DNA of 21,478 bases, from NCBI GenBank assembly GCA_902797705.1, contig CADBTX010000016.1, positions 1 to 21,478 on the forward strand, written 5' to 3'. The stretch comes from an uncultured Lachnospiraceae bacterium. Lineage in GTDB: Bacteria; Bacillota; Clostridia; Lachnospirales; Lachnospiraceae. Numbering within the stretch: the stretch's first letter is position 1; each line of letters starts with the position of its first letter. The position numbers and the translations under genes were made by a program. The notes below the pieces were generated by a model. It had not been told where the DNA came from, did no database searches, and was given only the letters and a program-made list of their open reading frames with translations. Positions 16,111 to 21,478 of the stretch are shown here, piece after piece.

Positions 16111-17909
16111 AGTTCCTCCGCCCTTTTCTCCCAGCAGCTTTTCTCCATATCGATGGAGGAAAGGAGCCTTTTATTATTTCCTCTTTCAAGGAGAGCCTTT
16201 AGTTTCTCCCCGATCTCCTCAGGGTCATCCGGGTCTTCGATGATATCCCCGTCCTCTAAGCCGGGAATGATCTCACGCACACCGCAAAAACCCGATATCA
16301 TTATATCACAGCCGGAAAGAAGAGCCTCCACAGGGGCTAGGCCGAAGGTCTCAAACACACTGTTCTGGATAAAAACCCTCGATGACCTGTAAAGAGCCTT
16401 CATATCCTTTTTGGATAAAAGTCCGTGATCCCTGACAAAGTCAAAGGCCCCTATCCTGTCTGAATCTGCGCCCTTATCTCCCGCCATATCCAGGGTCAGG
16501 TCAAGGCCCTCCCTCTCCCTTAAAAGCTTAAGAGCCTCACAGATCCTTACTATCCTCTTCCGGGGCATGCCGCCTCCAACGGACAATATCCTCTTCCCTC
16601 GGTTGACATAACTCAGATCACTGCCATCCTCTCCGGCTCCATCCGCAGAAGGACTGCCTGTTCCGACGGCGTTAATGTTTACATAATATTCCGACCATTC
16701 CACCCCGTTGGTAAGGTGTCCGGTCTTTTCCCTGTATTCCGGATAATGCTCCTTTATCCACTCTTCAAAACGTGGAGAGACTGCAAGTATGCGGTCCGAA
16801 AGCCTCATCATCTCCCTTTCGTCAGAGGCCATCCCTTCATCCGGCACCAGGTTTATACTGTTCTCGTACTCAACGGCCCCATGCATTATGTAAACCGAAG
16901 GGATCCTCTTCCCGGCCCACTTCATACCCAGGATATTCTGCCTTGAATGGCCGGAAAAAACAACTCCGTCAGATCTCCGGATCTTAAGCCATAGCTCCGC
17001 TGCCCTCGCGAGCTTTGAGCGCCTCTTTTGATACAGCGTATTCCCGGGCATGGCCCGCAAAAGAGCCTTTGTAGCATTGGCGGGGCCGGTGCCGCTGAAA
17101 TGGTCTCCCACCAGAAAATACCGGGGTTCCGCCAGGTACATTTCTTTTCCCTTTTTCATCCACTTCATGGCGGAGAAAAAGCTCATGGAATCCCTGTAAA
17201 GTCCCTTCTTTCTCAATGCAAACTGCAGACAGAGAAGGGAATTCCAAAGGGGGGACATTCTATAATATCCCGCTCCCCTGTTCCTGAAAAATTCCTCATT
17301 ATAGCCTCTGAACCAGCTGGATTCATTTTCCACCGTTCCGGCTATCCTTATGGGAACATATGTTATTTTTAATCCCGCCCTTATGGCATCAAATAAAAAG
17401 ATATTCTCTTCACCCATGCCGTATTTTGCGCCGGCGCCGAAAAGCTCATCCATCCTGAGGCCGGCAGCCTTTATTCGGGACAGGCGGAAAGCGATCTCCG
17501 GGGAAAATATCTTCATGGCGTGAAGCCGGTCCAGCTCCCTTTCCCGGGAAAATACCGGTTCATGCCTTTCCGGTCTTTCCACAAAGAATACAAGGATGTC
17601 CGAGGAGGGATTCCTGGAAAATGCATCCCCTATCACCTTCTCATAGTCATCCCTGTACAGAACGTCATTATCACAGAAAATGCAGAGCTCCCTGCCGGAA
17701 AGCGCCGCCTCCCTCATAGCCATATTCCGGCTCTTTGAAAGGCCTCTTTCTTCGGTACTCACCATAAAGCAGTCCCGCTCTTTATCAAAATAGCGCTCCT
17801 CCCTGTCTCCCTGATTTATGATGACAGAGCTGCCCCTGATATTCAGTTTATCAAGTATGGAAATATCGGATAGTCCCATGGCAGAAAGGAGGACCGTGAC
17901 TGAACCCAT
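16080..17909 (-). CDS. Two-domain glycosyltransferase: GT2-like N-terminus and GT4 C-terminus
   Basis: A 609-residue protein. Residues 1 to about 250 resemble a GT-A (GT2) domain: GLSKSRNMAMREA (57-69), CIFCDNDVLY (76-85, the DxD-type metal site) and GMGEENIFLFDAI (164-176, acceptor/base acid residues). Residues from about 262 to 609 form a GT-B (GT4) enzyme: YFLVGDHFSGTGPANATKAL (264-283), VYIMHGAVEYEN (339-350), ILSVGGGMPRKRI (441-453), and the ETFGLAPVEALL signature with Glu520 and Glu528. It could add two sugars in succession. The linker 409-437 is rich in Gly, Ser, Asp and Ala and is bounded by YVN at both ends, encoded by the recurrent 11-base motif. The start chosen is ATG 17909, which overlaps the previous stop (TGATG) and has AGGAGG 5 bases upstream; a longer frame from 17954 lacks support. 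Confidence 0.88.
   Translation of the reverse strand: MGSVTVLLSAMGLSDISILDKLNIRGSSVIINQGDREERYFDKERDCFMVSTEERGLSKSRNMAMREAALSGRELCIFCDNDVLYRDDYEKVIGDAFSRNPSSDILVFFVERPERHEPVFSRERELDRLHAMKIFSPEIAFRLSRIKAAGLRMDELFGAGAKYGMGEENIFLFDAIRAGLKITYVPIRIAGTVENESSWFRGYNEEFFRNRGAGYYRMSPLWNSLLCLQFALRKKGLYRDSMSFFSAMKWMKKGKEMYLAEPRYFLVGDHFSGTGPANATKALLRAMPGNTLYQKRRSKLARAAELWLKIRRSDGVVFSGHSRQNILGMKWAGKRIPSVYIMHGAVEYENSINLVPDEGMASDEREMMRLSDRILAVSPRFEEWIKEHYPEYREKTGHLTNGVEWSEYYVNINAVGTGSPSADGAGEDGSDLSYVNRGKRILSVGGGMPRKRIVRICEALKLLREREGLDLTLDMAGDKGADSDRIGAFDFVRDHGLLSKKDMKALYRSSRVFIQNSVFETFGLAPVEALLSGCDIMISGFCGVREIIPGLEDGDIIEDPDDPEEIGEKLKALLERGNNKRLLSSIDMEKSCWEKRAEELCRILRDMKK
16601..16686 (+). repeat. Two copies of the GGTTTACATAA motif bounding a low-complexity linker
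   Basis: A variant GGTTGACATAA at 16601-16611 and TGTTTACATAA at 16676-16686, same orientation, 75 bases (25 codons) apart. Both are read as YVN. The sequence between encodes a Gly/Ser/Ala/Asp-rich linker between the two Rossmann halves of the GT4 domain, an arrangement like that at 2126-2217. Confidence 0.85.
16886..16896 (-). repeat. Inverted exact copy of GGTTTACATAA
   Basis: The plus strand reads TTATGTAAACC. It is the only copy in the opposite orientation and is read in a third way (VYI of VYIMHG). It falls in a conserved-looking GT4 segment rather than in a linker, so it may be a chance match. Confidence 0.6.
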
Positions 17910-18673
17910 CAGATCCTCCTCATCACCGCGTGAAATGCATAGAAAACGAAGCACCAGGCGCTTCTTATCAATCCGAGATGCTCCACATTCCTGTAGAGAT
18001 TCCAGATCCGTTTTATGGCAGTGAGCTTATTTGACGAAAGGGTGCCGCCGCTCCTTCTGTAGATGGTAAGGGGACGGTTAAGGCCCCAGGCGGGTATCCC
18101 GGTCTTCATGACCTTCCACCAGCAGGCCGTATCTTCGCTCGGCACGTCCGGCATATACATAAGCTCCCTCGGGAGCTTTTCGCTGTCAAACATCACCGTG
18201 CTGGTGAAAATAGTGGTATTCTTAAGGGCGTCCTTATACCTCATATGAAATGGCACCCGGACTATCCTGTCTATGGACACGCCCTTTTCATCCGCAAATT
18301 CATATCCGGTGAAGGTGAATTCCGCACCTATCTTTTCCTGAAATTCTATCTGCTCCCTGAGCTTCTCGGGCTCCCACATGTCGTCGGCATCAAGAAAGGC
18401 TATATAGCGCCCCTTAGCCGCATCTATACCCATGTTCCTGGCGTTGGCGGCCCCGTATTTATCTCCGGAGGACAAGAGCCGTATCTCCTGATCCCCCTTC
18501 CCCTTACGGATGTCAATAAAGTCATTGATTATCTTTACGCTGTCATCCTCAGAATGGTCATCCACAAGGATCATTTCCCAATCCGAAAACTCCTGCCCCG
18601 CAACCGAGGTCATGGTATCAAATATAAACTTTCCGGCGTTATGCACCGGTATTATCACAGAAACCGTTGGCAT
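17909..18673 (-). CDS. GT2-family glycosyltransferase
   Basis: A 254-residue inverting GT-A glycosyltransferase. It begins VSVIIPVHNAGKFIFDTMTS (4-23), the nucleotide-binding strand, then VDDHSEDDS (37-45), ANARNMGIDAAKGRYIAFLD (76-95) and the DADD metal-binding motif (95-98). The likely catalytic base lies in PSEDTACWW (178-186). The C-terminus is short and hydrophobic (about 235-250), probably a membrane-contact helix. It adds one sugar to the lipid-linked oligosaccharide in the cytoplasm; donor and acceptor are unknown. It starts 9 bases after the large sugar-phosphate transferase gene with GGTGG 6 bases before the ATG, and its end overlaps the next gene. Confidence 0.92.
   Translation of the reverse strand: MPTVSVIIPVHNAGKFIFDTMTSVAGQEFSDWEMILVDDHSEDDSVKIINDFIDIRKGKGDQEIRLLSSGDKYGAANARNMGIDAAKGRYIAFLDADDMWEPEKLREQIEFQEKIGAEFTFTGYEFADEKGVSIDRIVRVPFHMRYKDALKNTTIFTSTVMFDSEKLPRELMYMPDVPSEDTACWWKVMKTGIPAWGLNRPLTIYRRSGGTLSSNKLTAIKRIWNLYRNVEHLGLIRSAWCFVFYAFHAVMRRI
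17915..17920 (-). promoter_or_regulatory. Ribosome binding site that fixes the start of the two-domain glycosyltransferase
   Basis: AGGAGG on the coding strand lies 5 bases before ATG 17909. It is inside the last codons of the preceding GT2 gene, whose TGA overlaps the ATG (TGATG). This arrangement indicates coupled translation. Confidence 0.85.
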
Positions 18674-18682
18674 GGATCCACC

Positions 18683-20065
18683 TTATTCCTTCTTGTCATT
18701 CTCACTGCTTCCGGCAGTCACATCACCCGCTGCCCCCTCGGTACTCTCCTTTGTAAAGAGTATCTTCAGTGTCAGTATCATAAGCTTTATATCGAGCCAG
18801 ATGGAATAGCTCTCGATGTAATACAGATCAAATTTCAGCTTGTCATAGGGTGGAGTGTTATACTTCCCGTACAGCTGGGCAAAACCGGTGATCCCGGCTC
18901 TGACCTTGGTCCTGTAGGCGAATTCCGGCATGGTCTCCTTGAATTTCTCAATAAATTCCGGCCTCTCCGGACGGGGTCCCACAAAGGACATATCCCCCTT
19001 GATCACATTAAAGAGCTGTGGAAGCTCGTCTATCCTGCACTTTCTGATAAAACGTCCTATGGGAGTTATGCGGGGATCGTTCTCCTTCGCCAGCACCGCC
19101 ACTCCCTTTGATTCCGCATTGACTATCATGCTCCTGAACTTGATTATTTTGAAACGCCTGTTATTCTTTGTACATCTCTCCTGCATGTAAAATACAGGCC
19201 CCCTGTCATACAGCTTTATGGCAATGGCGGTAAGGAGCATTATGGGAGATGTCACCACTATGAGCACAAGAGACAGGATTATGTCAACCAACCTCTTTAT
19301 TATCCTTTCCTCGTATTCCAGGGGATTTCCCTCAGTCAGAAGGAGAGGCGTATCAAAGAAATGGACCTGGCTGGATCCGTTTAATATGATATCCGTGATC
19401 TTCGGCATGGAATAGATCCTCTTTGATTCCTCATAGCAGTACTTGAAGATATCATTTCTGTCCCCAGCGGGAATATCCCAGAGCATCACGGTATTGTATC
19501 TGTCTATATGACTTTTTAATTCTTCTTCGGGAAGATCCGAGCTTATGACCTCGGAAACATTGAACTGGTCCTGTCTCTCCCTCAGTTTCTTCTTGAAATC
19601 CTCAACAGAATCCCCGTTGTAGATGAGGAGCACGTCATAGGGCCTGAATTTCATGGAATAGAGACTTCCAAAAAACGAGATCCATAGAAAAGAAAGGATG
19701 ATCTGCAGGATAAATACAAGGATCAGCGGACGGATATCGGGAAATTTATAGGACAACAGCATCACGATAAAGTAAAAGAATATATCGGTCAGCACAGCGG
19801 TAAAGAGGAAGGAAAACATCACCTCCCCCACCTTCCTTAATCCAACCAGCAATCCTCCGAAGACCTGTCCCAAAAAAAGAAAGACACCTATATAAAGCGC
19901 CATTACAAAGATATGGCCCCTTAAATACAGCTGTGTCCTGAATTCCAGATTGTAGATCCTGTTCAGTACGTACAGTATCATCCCCGAATTAAAGAGGATC
20001 ATCACCGCGCATACCACCAACATATAAAGACGCCTAAGGGCATCCGACGACTTAAAATTCCTCAT
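18683..20065 (-). CDS. Large polyprenyl-phosphate sugar-1-phosphate transferase (WbaP/CpsE-type architecture)
   Basis: A 460-residue protein. Membrane helices lie at about 14-34, 50-75, 84-105 and 112-134. A degenerate nucleotide-binding-like central domain (about 142-230) follows, then a further hydrophobic segment (255-284) and the C-terminal phosphoglycosyl transferase core. The core shows FYMQERCTKN (292-301), FKIIKFRSM (305-313), the catalytic Asp346-Glu347 in [25 protein letters not shown] (356-370) and GITGFAQLYGKYNT (391-404). It starts the repeat unit by moving sugar-1-phosphate from a nucleotide sugar to undecaprenyl phosphate. The sugar cannot be read. It lies 6 bases after the GT2 gene. 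The window has a second, small initiating enzyme at 8627-9319. Confidence 0.93.
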   Translation of the reverse strand: MRNFKSSDALRRLYMLVVCAVMILFNSGMILYVLNRIYNLEFRTQLYLRGHIFVMALYIGVFLFLGQVFGGLLVGLRKVGEVMFSFLFTAVLTDIFFYFIVMLLSYKFPDIRPLILVFILQIILSFLWISFFGSLYSMKFRPYDVLLIYNGDSVEDFKKKLRERQDQFNVSEVISSDLPEEELKSHIDRYNTVMLWDIPAGDRNDIFKYCYEESKRIYSMPKITDIILNGSSQVHFFDTPLLLTEGNPLEYEERIIKRLVDIILSLVLIVVTSPIMLLTAIAIKLYDRGPVFYMQERCTKNNRRFKIIKFRSMIVNAESKGVAVLAKENDPRITPIGRFIRKCRIDELPQLFNVIKGDMSFVGPRPERPEFIEKFKETMPEFAYRTKVRAGITGFAQLYGKYNTPPYDKLKFDLYYIESYSIWLDIKLMILTLKILFTKESTEGAAGDVTAGSSENDKKE

Positions 20066-20071
20066 GAAGAG

Positions 20072-20938
20072 CTACCTTTTATCCAAAAGAGAAAGGGCTA
20101 TGGCCCCCGGGATACCGAGAACGGAAAGAGCCGGCGAAAGACTGTATCTCTCCTTAAGCTCCTTTCCCACAAGAGGTCTGAATCTGAGGTAATGACTGAT
20201 ATATTTTAACCTTAAGACAGAAAAATCCGTATATTTAGACCGGTTTACATAATATATGTACCAGCCCCCGGGATTCTTTTTTCTGAGTTCCGCCGCCCTG
20301 TCTGTCAGGCCGTCATCCCTCAGGGTGCACACAGTCAGTATCCGATCCAGAACCGACAGGGTGTAACTCCGGTCTATCTCGTCATATACCACGTCCTCAG
20401 GCACATACTTTTCCCCTTCTATCTCGGGAAAAGGATATTTCTTCAATATCTCCGTCCTGTAGATAAGGGTTGTTTCTCCCTTAAATCCTTTTCTGTACAA
20501 TCCGGAAAGGGTATCCTCAGTGACATCCGGAAGCTTCTCACCATACAGCTGATGCGTTTCATCTGTTCCCTTATTTGCCACAATGCCTGCAAGAGCGCTG
20601 TTTTCCGAAACCCGGGTCCACCGTCCCAATATATCAGAAACGGCATTAAAAGTAAAACGATCGTCGGAGTCCAGACATACAAAAAGCTCGGTATCAGCCA
20701 TCTCCACAGCCCTGTTATGAGCCCTCATCTTTCCGCCGTTCTCCTGACGGAGTATTTTCATTTCTATCCTGCCCTCCGCCTCAAAGGACTTAAGGACCTC
20801 AAAGCTCTCATCCGTGGAACCGTCATCGATGGCAAGCCAGACAAAGTCCTTTTCACTCTGCTTAAGAAGGCTGTCATAAAGCCGGGGAAGCATATCTGCC
20901 CTGTTATACACAGGAGTAAATACCGTGAGTTTTTTCAA
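20072..20938 (-). CDS. GT2-family glycosyltransferase starting at TTG
   Basis: A 288-residue GT-A enzyme. LTVFTPVYNRADMLPRLYDS (4-23) is the donor-binding start, IDDGSTDES (37-45) follows, and LDSDDRF (89-95) contains the metal-binding DxD. PEDVVYDEID (180-189) probably carries the catalytic base. A hydrophobic C-terminal stretch (268-284) may contact the membrane. The frame extends to 21016, but that extension overlaps the previous gene. TTG 20938 has a strong GGAGGGAGG 8 bases before it and starts the protein right at the first beta strand. Residues 226-233 (WYIYYVNR) contain one copy of the recurrent 11-base motif. The gene lies 22 bases after the membrane protein gene and its stop is 6 bases before the large sugar-phosphate transferase. 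Donor and acceptor are unknown. Confidence 0.9.
   Translation of the reverse strand: MKKLTVFTPVYNRADMLPRLYDSLLKQSEKDFVWLAIDDGSTDESFEVLKSFEAEGRIEMKILRQENGGKMRAHNRAVEMADTELFVCLDSDDRFTFNAVSDILGRWTRVSENSALAGIVANKGTDETHQLYGEKLPDVTEDTLSGLYRKGFKGETTLIYRTEILKKYPFPEIEGEKYVPEDVVYDEIDRSYTLSVLDRILTVCTLRDDGLTDRAAELRKKNPGGWYIYYVNRSKYTDFSVLRLKYISHYLRFRPLVGKELKERYSLSPALSVLGIPGAIALSLLDKR
20242..20252 (+). repeat. Single copy of GGTTTACATAA in the GT2 gene
   Basis: An exact copy, read as YVN (residues 230-232) in the variable C-terminal part of the enzyme. Confidence 0.92.
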
Positions 20939-20946
20939 AAAAAGCG

Positions 20947-20955
20947 CCTCCCTCC
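20947..20955 (-). promoter_or_regulatory. Ribosome binding site that fixes the TTG start of the GT2 gene
   Basis: GGAGGGAGG on the coding strand, in the 22-base gap after the preceding gene and 8 bases before TTG 20938. No ATG lies at a suitable distance. Confidence 0.88.
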
Positions 20956-20960
20956 GCCTG

Positions 20961-21478
20961 TCACTCCATATGGCTGTAATCCGCCAGTTCAAAATAACGG
21001 GGATCTTCCAATTCAAACTTGTAGATCACCCTTGTCCCGGTAGTACCCACATATTCCAGCCCCGCGTCCTTAAGGTACTTAAGCATCGGGGAGATCTTCT
21101 CCACCACCACAAACTGGGTGTTTGTCACATTCAGGGCCTCCCTGAAGCTGTCCTTATCAATGTCCTCATATTTTGCCACTACGGATAAAAGCCTGTCCAC
21201 GTACTCATTCTTTTCCTCCGTCAGCTCATCCCTCTCCGCTCCGGAAAGGAAGTCCAGGTACTGGGTCCTGTCACAGGCAAGGAGAATGGTGGCATCATAC
21301 TGCCTGATCTCCATCTGCATATCCCGGTCCATAACAGCCACAGGGTACTTCATATCCGTGTTGTTCCTTATCATCTTTGAAACCGCTATGACCTCATTCG
21401 GGATCTTGTAGACATTTTCCTTCGGAGTGTATCCCCGGTCATAGATAAATACCCCGGCTCCCATGAGGAACAGCAGTA
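20961..21478 (-). CDS. C-terminal part of a multi-TM membrane protein, DUF6077-like (5' end outside the window)
   Basis: The frame is open to the right window edge, so the beginning is missing and the apparent first Met (21464) is internal. The visible 172 residues start with the end of a membrane helix (LLFLMGAGVFIYDRG), followed by a soluble, probably extracytoplasmic domain. That domain has a conserved-looking pattern: KIPNEVIAVSKMIRNN, then VMDRDMQMEIRQYDATILLA, then NTQFVVVEKI and YVGTTGTRVIYKF. This layout resembles the C-terminal domain of the DUF6077/YfhO-like membrane proteins frequent in Clostridia polysaccharide loci, which may be glycosyltransferases of the GT-C kind. The function is not established and my family match is from memory. 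The gene precedes the first GT2 gene by 22 bases, so it belongs to the same transcription unit. Confidence 0.6.
   Translation of the reverse strand, partial: LLFLMGAGVFIYDRGYTPKENVYKIPNEVIAVSKMIRNNTDMKYPVAVMDRDMQMEIRQYDATILLACDRTQYLDFLSGAERDELTEEKNEYVDRLLSVVAKYEDIDKDSFREALNVTNTQFVVVEKISPMLKYLKDAGLEYVGTTGTRVIYKFELEDPRYFELADYSHME

Noticed and set aside
16886..16896. Inverted repeat copy as proof that the motif is orientation-free
   Set aside because: It lies in a conserved-looking VYIMHG segment of a GT4 enzyme and may be a chance match, so I give it little weight.
17910..17954. Longer start of the two-domain glycosyltransferase
   Set aside because: AGGAGG lies at a good distance before ATG 17909 and the TGATG overlap is typical for coupled genes; the upstream ATG lacks a ribosome site.
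18245..19111. Plus-strand open frame (288 codons) opposite the GT2 and large sugar transferase genes
   Set aside because: It covers parts of two real genes and their junction, with no recognisable protein features.

Overview
This 21.5-kb window is one dense, single-direction gene block. All 19 coding regions lie on the minus strand, so transcription runs from position 21478 towards 1. It encodes synthesis of a cell-surface polysaccharide by the Wzx/Wzy (flippase/polymerase) route. The host looks like a Gram-positive Clostridia member, most likely of the Lachnospiraceae type. The reasons are a class B sortase, an LTA-synthase-like membrane protein, strong GGAGG-type ribosome binding sites, several TTG starts and a roughly even base composition. 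The assignment to family is inference. No RNA gene, insertion sequence, CRISPR array or clear terminator was found. The longest gap between genes is about 60 bases.

First half in transcription order (21478 to about 11300): the C-terminal part of a membrane protein; a GT2 glycosyltransferase; a large polyprenyl-phosphate sugar-1-phosphate transferase (460 aa); a second GT2 enzyme; a two-domain GT2-GT4 enzyme; a stand-alone Wzy-like polymerase; an 841-aa protein that joins a Wzx flippase to a second Wzy-like polymerase; and a class B sortase carrying a long acidic insert.

Second half (about 11290 to 1666): a membrane-bound FlaA1/CapD-type nucleotide-sugar 4,6-dehydratase; a small PglC-type sugar-phosphate transferase; an ATP-grasp ligase and an overlapping HAD phosphatase; a WbuB-like GT4; a CapE / CapF-like / CapG-like set making an N-acetyl-6-deoxy-L-hexosamine nucleotide (the CapF-like protein lacks the cupin epimerase domain, which points to L-QuiNAc or L-RhaNAc rather than L-FucNAc); and another GT4. 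After a 60-base gap come a membrane-anchored glycerophosphodiester phosphodiesterase-like protein and the start of an LTA-synthase-like gene, both suggesting glycerophosphate polymer metabolism.

The genes fit one or two lipid-linked repeat-unit pathways. Sugar-phosphate transferases start the unit on undecaprenyl phosphate, glycosyltransferases extend it, Wzx flips it and Wzy polymerises it. Having two initiating transferases and two polymerases, plus a possible internal promoter near 11300, suggests two merged modules. Three observations stand out. An 11-base motif (GGTTTACATAA) recurs inside genes, in several reading frames and often in pairs around low-complexity linkers. The flippase-polymerase fusion sits beside its polymerase paralogue. 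The CapF homologue has lost its cupin domain exactly at the domain border.
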